64,000 nucleotides of DNA from Alviniconcha marisindica (taxonomy: Eukaryota; Mollusca; Gastropoda; Provannidae). The position numbers and the translations under genes are program-made. The stretch lies in contig JABMCL010002049.1 of the NCBI GenBank assembly GCA_018857735.1, positions 2,225,001 to 2,289,000 on the forward strand. The letters are read 5' to 3'. Numbering within the stretch: position 1 is the stretch's first letter; the number at the start of each line of letters is the position of its first letter. Below the pieces are notes generated by a model. The model searched no databases. It worked only from the letters and a program-made list of their open reading frames with translations, and had not been told where the DNA came from. Positions 26,501-40,543 of this stretch are shown here, in pieces.

Positions 26501-29500
26501 TCGCGCACACACGACACAGGCTAGAAATAAAATAAAGAGGGTAGCTCACACACTCCGAGCATCGCTTTCCGGCACCTTCCTCCAAAGGAAGGATGTCGTA
26601 AACCAGTGCTTGGAGTTTGGGTAGCTCAGTGGCAAGCTCAAAGCACTGGTTTACGACATTCCTCCTCCCGGAGTGGGTGGTGTCGGAAAGCGAGGCTTGG
26701 CGTCGTCGTGGTTCAGTGGTTGCGACTGACGGGGTGCGCAGAGTAGCGGAAAGGTCACTGTCTAGTTTCACCTCCAAGATCAAGACGGCCGGTGACAAGA
26801 GCCGCAAGTAGTAAGTATCCGCGTGCAGACAGTGCATCAAAATCAACGGGAGGCCAATCACGCGTAATACAATACATCACGCACCATGATCATTAGGGGT
26901 ACTCTTTCAACAGCAGCTGAAGCCGAGAAAGGGGAATGTCTGCAGTCTTGCCGGCCAACGAGACCTCTGTCATTGGCGCTGGCGCTGCTACAATCCGAGA
27001 GTTGGGGCTGCAAATGTTTGCTGAGCACTGCAAAGTGCATGATTGATGCGGCAAACCTGTAAATGCGGCTGCAACTATGGGAGGCAGTTCAAAGCAGCGG
27101 CAAAATCAACTCTGCGGCGACTAAACTGACTAAAAAAAGCAGCGGCAAAATCAACTCTGCGGCGACTAAACTGACTGACACCCGTTGTTGCACTGACAAA
27201 CATTTTGCAATTTGCAAAATCAGACAAGGAGACCTTACATCACAGGTCGCTTTTGCTGCTGAATACTGGCAACAAGGTTTGCAAAAAAGAAGAAGAAAAG
27301 CCTCCTCACGGCTACAAATTAATTTTGTTGCCCCAAAACTGCCCCTCTTTATTTATTTTTTCCAATTATTTTTCTTTTACAGCTGCAAAAGCAAAACGTT
27401 GCTAAGCACTGCCAAGGGCGCTTTCCTATGTTTGTATGTATGTTGCTGCAAACTGTGGCACTTTGTGGCAACAATCACGTGCCGCCGCATCTCGCGTCAA
27501 CCGCCAAAGATAGAACCACTGGGCAGACAGGCCGCCGAGTGGAAATGGCGCCAGTCCGTGAAGTGAAGGTGCTGTCATAACACCAGACTATGGATCGCCG
27601 CACACTTCGAGCATCAGTCGCGTTCCGGCACCTTCCTCCTTGGAGGAAGGATGTCGTCAACCAGTGCTTGGAGTTTTGCTATCAGGTCTCTCCTCCCGCC
27701 GTCTGCTCCAATCGGATTACCGGTGGGCCCCGATAAATGTCGTCCGTCAGTCATTCCACAAAGCGGCGGTCGTCTTGGTTGGGGCACAGTGGGCAAGACC
27801 CACCACGTGACCTCAACCCGGCACAGACATGGTATTGGATCCCGGACTTGTAGTTGGGATTTTGACGTCCTTTGAACCGAACGGGCAGGAGAGGAGACTC
27901 AATGGGAGAGTCAATGAGAGAGTACTGGTTAATTCACTAATTGTAAATGCGTATCTGAGTAGGCGATGGGGGACTCATTGGTGTGTGTGTGTGTGTGCGT
28001 GCGTGTATCGGTGTGCGCGCATGTGTGTGTGTGTCTGTGTGTGTGTTTACAGTTATTGTTAGTTATGTGCTCATGTTTACAGTAGAATACTGTATGTACT
28101 GTTCTGTTTGTTGAAATGTATGTAAATGTGTTTTTGTCAGGTTGTTTGCACGGCGCAATGAGTTTAACTCGTGCTAGGGAATGGCGCTTTATAAGAACTA
28201 TCCATTATTATCATCTCAGCACGAACAAACAGCATTTTAAAGCGGAAGTAAAGCTAAGAAGCGTCCGGGGCAATAGCGACAGGAATAGAACAGAAAAAAT
28301 GACGCACAGCAGTTTCCCTCACTCGATTTCCGGTCCTAGTCTTTGTTAAAAATCGATTTGGGTTTTCAGTCACAAAAACACGATGCAGTAAGTGCTGCCA
28401 TTTTGTGCCCAGCAGTCCGCATCGGAACCGTCATGAACAAGGCCGGAAGGTGCGGCAAAAGTATCAAATACGTCACCAGCCAACCAGTCTCTGCTGCTCA
28501 TTGGTCTAATAAACATTGAAATGGCTCACACCACCGCCCCTCACAGTTAGTGAAGTACTGAAATGGCTCACACCACCGCCTCTCACAGTGAGTGAAGCAT
28601 TAAAATGGCTCACACCACCGCCCCTCACAGTTAGTGAAGCATTAAAATGGCTCACACCACCGCCCCTCACAGTTAGTGAAGCATTAAAATGGCTCGCACC
28701 ACCGCCCCTCACAGTTAGTGAAGCATTAAAATGGCTCACACCGCCACCCCTCACAGTTAGTGAAATGTTGAAATGGCTCACCCCACCGCCCATCTAAATG
28801 CAGGAGCCATTCTGGTGGTGACAATGTAGCCTCACTCGTTGACTCAGCCCCCTCCCCCCACCAAGGGAGGAAGGATGTCGTAAAGCGCTGCTTGGGAATC
28901 GACAGTTTCCCCCACCAACAGCTCCAGGGATCTCGGCCCCCACCAGTACCTCCCCGGAAACAACTCGGCGTTGAACCATGATGAACAAGTCTACCCCCCC
29001 TTCTGCCCGCAGCTGTCCTCGCTCAGCCAGCATGCCGATAGAGAGTTAAGTGACTTTGAACGCCCCGTCAACCATGACGGTTGTATCAGAGCAAAAACAC
29101 ATTATTTTTGTCAGAACACAATACATGCTAAAAAAATATCTACATATTACAACTCGGCCGGTCAAAAATAAAAAATAGAAATGCAACGACTGTAGATTAG
29201 GCTCAGTCAAAACTTGTCTAACTAGTCCTTGCTAGGCTTCTGGCAAGGGGGGGTGGGGGGAGCAAAAAAAAAAAGGAGCAAAGCATTCACAGAGAGAGAG
29301 AGAAAGAAAAAAAATGTAGTCCGCGTACGTGCATATGTGTACAGTGACAGTGTGTGTAACAGTAATAATTGAAGTCTTTATAAAGCACAAAATCTTGTCC
29401 GTAGCCAGAGACTATTCTAAGCACATACATGCACGCGCGCGCGCGCGCCTCGCTGAGCATGTTCAGTGTGTTACACGTGTGTGTGCGTGTGTTGTTACAT

Positions 29501-30000
29501 GTTTAGTGTGTATGTTCTCAACCAAGCGAAAGACTAGCCCCCCCCCCACTGAGCAGCGCCGCCGCACGACGTAGGAGGCCGGGAAAACGGGGAAAGCAGG
29601 GATTAGGTCAATTTCATTCAATTCCCACCACACACTGCTCCCTGGACCGGCAAAAGTAGCCAGGCGCTTGGGTCCAAAACAGCCGCGGGCGAAGCAGGCG
29701 CACGCTCCCGTTATGTGTAGTCCGTGGTCGCAGTGATTGGCCGCCTCCTCCGCACAAGCAGGATACCGCTAGGGATGCCGGTGCGGACTTCCCTGGGAGT
29801 GAATGCCGCACTAATCCAGTGGTCAGCGCTCTTTCTCTTAGGTTACCAGGCTCCACTGAACTACCTGCAGCTACCTCCCTGGTCAAGTTCTGCTGGCCGT
29901 AATCAGCTACCTGCCTCTGCCGGCTCAGTTTTTCAAATCTTCCTTCAGAACCGTTCTCTGTTCGACAACCTTTCTTTCAGTCCAGCACTGACACTCCCGA

Positions 30001-30066
<66 letters not shown>

Positions 30067-30073
30067 GAGAGAG

Positions 30074-30121
<48 letters not shown>

Positions 30122-32584
30122 ACGCGCGCGTACGTGGGGGTGGGGGTGGGCTGATCTTTGTTGTCAATATGTGCACGTTTAGAAGAACGTGCATTAGTTT
30201 GATCTTTGTTGTCAACAATGATGTGTACGTTGAAAAGAACGTGCAATCTTTGCTGTCAATATATATACGTTGAAAAGAACGTGGATCAAACTCAAAGGTT
30301 TGCTGTCAGCATGTGTACGTTGAAAAGAACGTGCACCAGTTTGATCTTAGCTGTCAACATGTGTACGTTGAAAAGAACGTGCATCAGTTTGATCTTTGCT
30401 GTCAACATGTGTACGTTGAAAAGAACGTGCAGCAGTTTGATCTTTGCTGTCAACATGTGTACGTTGAAAAGAACGTGCAGCAGTTTGATCTTAGCTGTCA
30501 ACATGTGTACGTTGAAAAGAACGTGCAGCAGTTTGATCTTTGCTGTCAACATGTGTACGTTGAAAAGAACGTGCATCAGTTTGATCTTTGCTGTCAACAT
30601 GTGTACGTTGAAAAGAACGTGCATCAGTTTGATCTTTGCTGTCAACATGTGTACGTTGAAAAGAACGTGCACCAGTTTGATCTTCGCTGTCAACATGTGT
30701 ACGTTGAAAAGAACGTGCACCAGTTTGATCTTCGCTGTCAACATGTGTACGTTGAAAAGAACGTGCACCAGTTTGATCTTCGCTGTCAACATGTGTACGT
30801 TGAAAAGAACGTGCACCAGTTTGATCGTTGCTGTCAACATGTATACGCTGAGAATAAGGTGTAGGCGGTTAGGGCCAGCAGCGCCTAGACGCGCTAAGCG
30901 TCCATTACCATGATCACAGCGAGTGTGCCTGGCAACAGGACCCGCCGGCCCCTGACTGGGACTGATTAACCCCTGCCCGTCACACGCCCCACAGACACAC
31001 CTCCCGAAAACAACAACAAAATCTCCACTGATAATCCACATCACCGCCCTAACTGGATTGGACTTGAAAAGAAAGAAGAAGAAGGAGGAGGAGGAAGAGA
31101 GAGTGGGGGGTGGGGGGTGGGGGGGGGGGGGGGGGGGGGGGGGTGCGGGGGGGGGGGGGGTGCGTGGTGACAGCGCCGCAAAGTGCGCATGTGTCCATCA
31201 TGCACAGGCTGGTATTTGTGCGTGTGTGTGGGGTGGTACCTGCGCGTGTCAGTGTGTGTGTGTGTGTGTGTGCATTGAGAGAGACTTCAGACTTCAGACT
31301 TCAGATGGTTTATTGTATTTTGGCCATAGACCCATATACAAACCGCAAATACAAAACTAAATTATACAGACAGACAAATAAGACATACAAACAGCAAAAC
31401 ACACAGACAAACAAGACACATATCAACAAACAAACAAACAACAAACAAAAACAATAAACAAAAGAAAAGAGGACCAAACAGTCGCACCGGGAAAATGAGA
31501 CATTATGGTGGTAGATGCCGACAAAGTACTGTGTGTCGGTCAATAAGGTCGAGTCATTTCTAGTCAATATCATCCCAGGTACTTACACATCTACATATAG
31601 TTTTCTTCTGTTAATAGCATGGAAAATGAACTTCGAAAGCAGTCGACAACCTTTAGTGTTTTTCCTTCTCAATATGTTCTGTAACGACTGAATACCTTTT
31701 TGTTCAAGGAATCTGTTTCTTAGATCCGTGTACAGAGGACAAACCAAAAGGAAGTGATCTTCATTTTCAACCTGGTTTTGGCAAAATACACAGTTTTTGT
31801 TTGTAGGACAGTCACTGTATCTGTACATATTGCTATTTATTGGAAGTACACCAAGTCGGAATTGCGTCAGTGCTACTCTGAAACAAAATATATATCTATA
31901 ACTGATAAATATTGTTCTGCTCCAAACATAACTTTGAAAGAACGATACATTTCATATCTTTCTTTGTCTCTGATGTCAGCAGTCCACTCCTGGGTGAACA
32001 TGTCTAACAATCTTTGCTTGAAGACATACAAAAATGATTTGACGTCTCCAACGCCTTGCTGTAACCATACAAAGTAAAAGCCAGTTTTACACAGGAGTTC
32101 TCGTACCTCCGTTGCCCAACATTGTTTCCCGTTTTCATCAAGATTAACAAGCATCCTGTAGGCCTGATTAGGTAATCTGCTCTGTTCCATATACAGTAAG
32201 CGCAACCAGTACTTAATACAACGAACATATGAGGCAATAAAGAGAGGATATCTACCTAACTCTCCATATACCATCTTGTTTGGGGTAAGGCTTGGCACTC
32301 CCAAATATCTTTTACATGCCATGAGATGTACTCTTTCGATGCTGTCTAGTATGTGTAGCCCCCATATTTCTGATGAATACAACAAAACTGACTGAATCTT
32401 TGAATCAAATATTTTAAAGAAAGTCTCTTTTGTCATTTCTCTGCATTTTTGGAAAGACGTACATAGATTGAAGACGGCTTTTTTACCTTTTGCAACCAAA
32501 TGATCTGTACCTTGTTTTACACTTAAAGTTGTCGTGAATGCGAAACCAAGATAATGATATTTGTTTACGACTTCCATTTCAACG

Positions 32585-32666
<82 letters not shown>

Positions 32667-35600
32667 GCGTGCGTCTTAAGTAAGTAAAACGCCTGCGTGG
32701 GAGTGACTGGGGAATAGCCCTACAACCAGCGGAGGTATGCTGAAGACGCCGTACAACGATCTATGGCGACAGGGCGTTGCTCAGGGTGACAGACGTCACA
32801 CACACACACGTACCACACTACCAACATGCCGGGCTGCCACCTGCTTCGTCTTCGTTCTCCAGCAGGTAGCTGCCGCAATCATGCTTCATAAGGAGTTTGC
32901 TACTCGTAATCCGTCCGTGAGCCGGTTTGGCCTAGCCGTAAGGCGTTAGGCTGGTAAGCAGAGGGACTTCGGTTCGAATCTGCGTTCGGCTTTCCTTTCT
33001 CTTCAAAAGCTGTGGTCTGTGGACAATGTCTCGTGACTTTGTCCCTCACAATTATGAAACATTAAAATGGCTCTCATCGCTGCCCACCTTAATGCAGAAG
33101 TCATTCTGGTGGTGACAGTGTAGTGATAGGTATATAATCTCCCTCTCCCCCCACCTCCATACCCCCCTCTCCCCGTCCCTAATAAGCCTTATGGTTTCTG
33201 TGGACGTTAAGCATCATGTTTACTTACGTAATCCGCCACCCGTTGTTTAGCTACAGTGCAAGCTACCACCAGCAGCATCAGTACCACACTCCGAGCACCG
33301 CTTTCCGGCACCTTCCTCCAAAGGAAGAATGTCGTAAACCGGTGCTTGGAGTTTGCATCAGTACCACACTCCGAGCACCGCTTTCCGGCACCTTCCTCCT
33401 TGAAGGAAGGATGTCGTAAACCGGTGCTTGGAGTTTGCATCAATACCGGAAAGGCCAGCGCTGCGTTATGATGGTGGGGCCGAGTCTCAGCGTGAGAGAG
33501 TGAAGGCGAGAGCGGGACTGGCGTTAATTAACCTGGGTAACTTCGGGTATTTTACCGCGGTTTTACACCAGCATACGCTGGAGAGAAAAACAAAACAAAA
33601 CAAAAACAAACAACCCCTCCAAAACAACAACAAACAAACAAAAAATCAGCAATGCTGCCTGATATTTTGTAGTTTACCGATTCTACAGAAAGAAAAAAAG
33701 AAAAAATAAATAAAATAAAAGCAGAGAGAGAAAAAAAGAACACATCAGAGAGAGAGGGAGAGCGAGAGAGAGAGAGCGTGTGGTGTATCTGCGTGTGGTC
33801 AGTGTATCTGCGTGCGCTGAAACGGGGAAGGGAGCATGATGATGATGATGATGATGAAGTGATGCTTTATGTCCTCAGATGTCAGTTGACATACTAGGGA
33901 CAAGTTGTGACCAATGCCGAAGCACGGTGCAATAAATCTTTACGTCCACGGAAACCAGAAGGCTCGTTAGGACGGACAGTCCAGGACGTCCACCTCGACT
34001 CTCACACAGCTCCTGAACCGTGGGGAAGGGAGCAGGGTCACGGTGTTTGCTTGTAGAGCTCTCGAGTTGTATACGCTGACGGTGTGTCTCACCGGTTACA
34101 GCGGTGATTATCTGACCCGTTTCCGTGGACCACTTTCGCCACACCGGTTTGGGAAAACAACAAAACCACCAATGCCTAGCGCGCTCACTGGAGACAGTGA
34201 CCGACAGGCACACACTCACACTCCGAGCATCGCTTTCCGGCACCTTCCTCCAAAGGATGGATGTCGTAAACCAGTGGCTTGGAGTGTGCGACAGGCACAA
34301 ACACCAAGCGCTGGTTTACGACATCCTCCTTGGAGGAAGGTGCCGGAAAGCGGTGCTCGGAGTGTGTGTGCGACACTGTCCACTGACGAGCGGGTCCACA
34401 CTCCGAGCATCGCTTTCCGGCACCTTCCTCCAAACTCTGCCAGATTTAGTTACGCCACTGAAGGGGCACTCTTTATCTCCGCGCAGCTGTCCACCGACGC
34501 GGTCAGCGCCCTCCGAAAGCTTTCAGTACTGATAAGACTGTGGAAGCAACCAAGCGCCCTAGCACGCACGTAAACACAAAAGACACCCCGGGTAAAAAAG
34601 AGAGTTCCGTCTCGATTCAAACCGGATTGTGGTTTTATTTGTGCTGGTGTAAACTTTGTTGGCGGCTATAAATGACACGCCTTGTTTTACCTGAGTTGTT
34701 TGTAACAAATTTACTACTGTTTGAGCACCAACAACAAAAAACTGCTCGTTAGCTGACAGTTTTCTGGACCCCGTGGCGTAACTAAATACGGCAGTGGTTG
34801 AAGGAAGGATGTCGTAAACCAGTGCTTGGAGTTTGTGTCCACTGACGAGCTGGTCTTCTCGCGGCGGCACAGCGGTGCCGTGGCCGGTGACCGGTGGTAA
34901 GGCCGGGAGGACCCCCCAAACTTCTTCACTGACCAGGCCGGCCCCCTGCCCCCCAGCACAGGAGCAGCCGGCCCCGCTGGCCGTTGGGTGTGCCGCACAA
35001 CCACAACCACAGCGCAGCGCCTACACTGGTAAAGTACGCTGCACGGTGGAAAGTAGCCGGCACAGACCGCACAAGCTCCATACACATTTGCTTTAGCCGG
35101 CTACAGTGCAATCTTTTTGTGCGGCCAAGCGGCCGGCCATGAACTCCCCGCTGAACCGTAGGGACCGGGAAGGAGTCAACATTACACAACCCACGCCCAG
35201 TCCTAATGCTATCAAATCCGCAAACCCCCGCGCGGCCCGACCACGCCCCGGTGAACAGGTCGCCCCGTGACTAAGACTGCGCAGCGACAGCAGACGGGTG
35301 AAGGGGGCCACTCCGGCGTTGTACTCGTCACTCAGGCATGCTGGTGGGTGGGGGTCACACGGAACACGCTTGTGCTACACTGACGAATACATTGCCGCTC
35401 GGCCCCACAGCGGACATACATGATAATTATCTTCTCCCTGCAATAATACTAAAACATGAAATATCAAGGAAGTTTTGTTCTCTCACTTAACGTTGCATTA
35501 TAATAGGCATACAGAGACTGTGGCTTTTTACCAATGACGTTTTTCCAAACATCACTGATATTCAACGCGTTTCACGTCACAAACTGTGCACAGTTTCCCA

Positions 35601-35706
35601 CTAAGATTGCACGTGACGGTATTCACACACACACACTGATACACACACACACACACACTGATTGCACACTGATTGCACGTGACGGTATTCACACACACAC
35701 ACACTG

Positions 35707-35744
<38 letters not shown>

Positions 35745-38700
35745 ATACACACGTACACAGTGATCGCGCTGGACATTTTTCAAACCGGCCGGTGTTCCGT
35801 CTGTAAGTGGCACAAGTGGTTCACGGAAACCGGTAAGACCGCAATCACTGTAACCGGCCAGATACAGCCGTACTACTAGAGCTCTACTAGCAAACAGCCT
35901 GCTCCCTTCCCCGTCTAGAATGGATAACAATCACTGTATTTATAAAGTGCAAAACCTTGTCCGCTGAGACTATTCTAAGCACACACACACACACACACAC
36001 ACTCTCTCTCTGCTGCCCTTTTTTGTTCTTCTTTCGTTTTTTTGTTGTTGTTTTGTTTTGAGAACCAGTCAAACAACAGCCGGCGCGTCTGACCGGTTGC
36101 TGATTTCTTTCGCAGTGTATGCTGACTAAGCGGTGAAACACCGGAAATAACCGGTTAACGTTAACCCTGATACATATACTGTAATATTTTTACTACATAG
36201 GTCTGTGACTTTTCCCCTCTACCCAGCACAATCCTCTGACATTTCTTCTTAAATGTTGCTTTGCGTCTCAGAGACTAGGACTATTATTATTGTTATTAGA
36301 GTCGGGAGCCCAGGACGGCCACCTTCGCTTTCCGACACAGCCCCCGGGCTCCGACCTCTGACGTCCCCGGGAGCGGGCGTAGCTCAGTGGTCAGTGTGTC
36401 GGACCTTGCTCGTGATCTAAAGGTCCCGGGTTCGAGTCCCCGCAGGAGCAGCGGGAGAATTTTCTTCTCCGTGGTCAACTTTCTGTGCTGACTCTTATTT
36501 CTGTATCCGTCCCACCCCCGTGTTACCGAACTAGCACGTAAAAGATCCCGGCCATTCTGCCAGAAGTGCAGGTGGCGGGTTACAACTGAACACACATGCA
36601 CCCTACGTATGTGGCTTTGCACGAAGTGACACTGTCAAGCGAAAAATGTGGTGACACATGGTTGAATGGTGTACACATAACTTGCGCCGAGACAGCAGCA
36701 GTTTCACGTGGCATCAGCCGTGTAACAACCAAATAGCACTGTCAGCACCTATCTACATATGGATAGTAAACTGAAAGAGATGCTATAAAAGGATAGTCAC
36801 TCATTCAGAATCACATGCAACAGGAGCGCAGTGAGTCTGCTCGAGAGCGGAGCATAGCGCCACACAAAAGCGATCAATAACAATAACACACTCTCTCATT
36901 TACAAGCCCGGGAGCGTAATCTCTTACGGGCCAGCGGCACAGGCTAGCTATGTGTCACAGGGCGTGTGTTTTTTTACGTCGCTGGATTATTACATCGACA
37001 CGGTTCACACTTGGTACGCCGCAAAGACTGGCGTTGTCAATCTCGGCGCAATTAATCACTCCGCTGCGTCTCAAGCCAGGCGTTGTACTTCGTACCTTTC
37101 CTGCGCTACGGCTGCTGTTGGGATCACAGATCACTGTTCAGTATAATTATGATCAAAGACTGGTCAAAGCTGGTAGACTGCATGATGCGGCGCATGTTAT
37201 AATTATGATCAAAGACTGGTCAAAGCTGGTAGACTGCATGATGCGGGGTATCGTATAATTATGATCAAAGACTGGTCAAAGCTGGTAGACTGCATGACGC
37301 GGCGCATAGTATAATTATGATCAAAGACTGGTCAAAGCTGGTAGACTGCATGATGCGGGGTATAGTATAATTATAATCAAAGACTGGTCAAAGCTGGTAG
37401 ACTGCATGATGCGGCGCATGGTATAATTTAAGATCAAAGACTGGTCAAAACTGGTAGACTGCATGATGCGGCGCATAGTATTATTATGATCAAAGACTGG
37501 TCAAAGCTGGTAGACTGCAAGATGCGGCGCACATTATTGTATAATTTAAGATCAAAGACTGGTCAAAGCTGGTAGAGTGCATGACGCGGGGCATAGTATA
37601 ATTATGATCCAAGACTGGTCAAAGCTGGTAGACTGCATGATGCGGGGTATAGTATAATTATGATCCAAGACTGGTCAAAGCTGGTAGACTGCATGATGCG
37701 GGGTATAGTATAATTATGATCCAAGACTGGTCAAAGCTGGTAGACTGCATGATGCGGGGTATGGTCAAAGCTGGTAGACTGCATGATGCGGCGCATGGTA
37801 TAATTATGATCAAGGACTGGTCAAAGCTGGTAGACTGCATGATGCGGGGTATAGTATAATTATGAACAAAGACTGGTCAAAGCTGGTAGACTGCATGATG
37901 CGGCGCATGGTATAATTATGATCCAAGACTGGTCAAAGCTCATAGACTGCATGATGCAGCGTATATAGATGATCAAAGACTGGTCAAAGCTGGTAGACTG
38001 CATGATGCGGCGCATGGTATAATTGAGATCAAAGACTGGTCAAAGCTGGTAGACTGCATGATGCGGGGTATAGTATAATTATGATCAAAGACTGGTCAAA
38101 GCTGGTAGACTGCATGATGCGGCGCATGGTATAATTGAGATCAAAGACTGGTCAAAGCTGGTAGACTGCATGATGCGGCGCATGGTATAATTGAGATCAA
38201 AGACTGGTCAAAGCTGGTAGACTGCATGATGCGGGGTATAGTATAATTATGATCAAAGACTGGTCAAAGCTGCTAGACTGCATGATGCGGCGCCACAGTA
38301 TTGTATAATTTAAGATCAAAGACTGGTCAAAGCTGGTAGACTGCAAGATGCGGCGCACATTACTGTATAATTTAAGATCAAAGACTGGTCAAAGCTGGTA
38401 GACTGCAAGATGCGGCGCACATTACTGTATAACTTAAGATCAAAGACTGGTCAAAGCTGGTAGACTGCAAGATGCGGCGCACATTACTGTATAACTTAAG
38501 ATCAAAGACTGGTCAAAGCTGGTAGACTGCAAGATGCGGCGCACATTACTGTATAATTTAAGATCCAAGACTGGTCAAAGCTGGTAGACTGCAAGATGCG
38601 GCGCGCATTACTGTATAATTTAAGATCCAAGACTGGTCAAAGCTGGTAGACTGCAAGATGCGGCGCGCATTATTGTATAATTTAAGATCAAAGACTGGTC

Positions 38701-40450
38701 AAAGCTGGTAGACTGCAAGATGCGGCGCACATTATTGTATAATTTAAGATCAAAGACTGGTCAAAGCTGGTAGACTGCAAGATGCGGCGCACATTATTGT
38801 ATAATTTAAGATCAAAGACTGGTGGATTGTATGAGGCGCCTAACAGTCTTGAATGTCACGTCACGTCAGTGGACGTGTGTGGTGTGCGTCGTACACGCGT
38901 GAACATGTTCGCAACAACCCGGGGGGAAGGTGTGTGTGTGTGTTTTGTGTTGTGGTGTGTGTGCGTGCGTGCGTGCGTGTGTTTTGCGTTGTGGTGTGCG
39001 TGCGTGTGTGTGCGTGCGTGCGTGCGTGTGTGTGCGTGCGTGCGTGCGTGCGTGTGTGTGATGTAACGTAAAAGAATATATACCAACCGCCGCATCTAAC
39101 ATGAGCCCGAAGCGCAAAATGCATAACAATAGGGTAAAAAAGAAGCACACACACACACACACACACTCTAAGGGAGGGAGAAAGGTAGACGTAGCAGCCC
39201 AATAACCCGCTACAGTGCAGAGTAACCAGAGGAAGGGATTAACGCTGCGACGGGTTGTGACTGAGAGTGCTACGGTGCGTCACCAGGCTATACACACACA
39301 AAAAGCCAGCTTAGTGGTGTGTGCATTCTAAAGAAGGGTGCAGCAACACCACAGCTTTTGATGCCCAGTATGGCGGCTTACTAGCGTCAAAAGACAAAAT
39401 TAGTAATTATGTGCACTTGATTACTAATGACGTGCACATAATTACAATTATCTGCACATAATTACTGATTCTGTCTTTTGACTCGCACAGTTAATGGCTT
39501 ATCTGCGTCAAAAGCAAATAATTAGTATCTTAATGACTAATTATGTGCCTTTCGTGCTGCTTCCAACGGCGTATTCGCGTCAAAAGTATGTAGTTACAAA
39601 ATAATAATAATAATAAAAGGGAACTTATAGAGCGCTTTCGGAATCTCAAAGCGCTTTACAACTTAAAAACATACAGTGCACAAATACTCATAATTATACA
39701 AATCAAGAGTATACAAGCGTACAGAACATGCGAAAATTAACAAACATATAATATATAAATAATAAAGATAATGACATTATGTTGAAACGGCGTAAATGCG
39801 CAAGTACGGTTTGTCAGCACTTCTTTCTTCTTCGTAGCAAGGGCGGTTGCCGACGGCATGGCACAAATTTTGACGCGGCCGAATTTGTTACTGAAGCACA
39901 CATTTACAAAACACATTCAGTGATTCAACACAGGCTTGCCCACGCTTCGAGTCTTTGAAAATCGGTCCACCGCTACACTGTGGCAGGGGACACGATTCCA
40001 GCGCAGAAAATCCCTCCAGTGAAATCGGACCGTCGAAATGACTGGCTGTCCTTAGCGTGTGCGTTGTCAGAGATAATGACTAATTGTGTGCTTTTCACGC
40101 TGGTAAGCCGTTGGGCCAAGCACGAAAGGGTTATTTCAGCATAATTTCTAATTATCTGACCATAATTACTAATTATGTCTACGCGGTAAATATTTCTTTT
40201 GACGCTCGGTTTCACCAAAATAAGCAATTGTGTGCACTTAATTACTAACTATGAGCCTTTTGTGCTACTTCCAACGACCTACTTGCGTCAAAAGTATATA
40301 AAAACATTTATGTGGAGACATAATTAGTAATTATGTACAGTTATGTGCACAGAATTACTAATTTTGTCTTTCGACGCAAGTAAGCCGCCACAGCCCAAGC
40401 CCGTTACAACTGGATTAGCTAACACAGTTACACACACACACACACACACA

Positions 40451-40499
<49 letters not shown>

Positions 40500-40501
40500 G
40501 T

Positions 40502-40543
<42 letters not shown>

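Noticed and set aside
26427..26861. 144-codon minus-strand frame with [20 protein letters not shown]
   Set aside because: This peptide recurs because it is the hairpin repeat translated (also at 27614, 34185 and 34559). It is not a protein domain.
30292..31044. 250-codon minus-strand open frame
   Set aside because: It is almost wholly the 48-bp minisatellite read in one frame; other frames on both strands are equally open.
36374..36446. tRNA gene with good box A and box B
   Set aside because: The acceptor stem does not pair and a SINE body follows directly, so I treat it as a SINE head.
37139..38824. CRISPR-like array
   Set aside because: Units are contiguous tandem repeats without unique spacers, in an animal genome.
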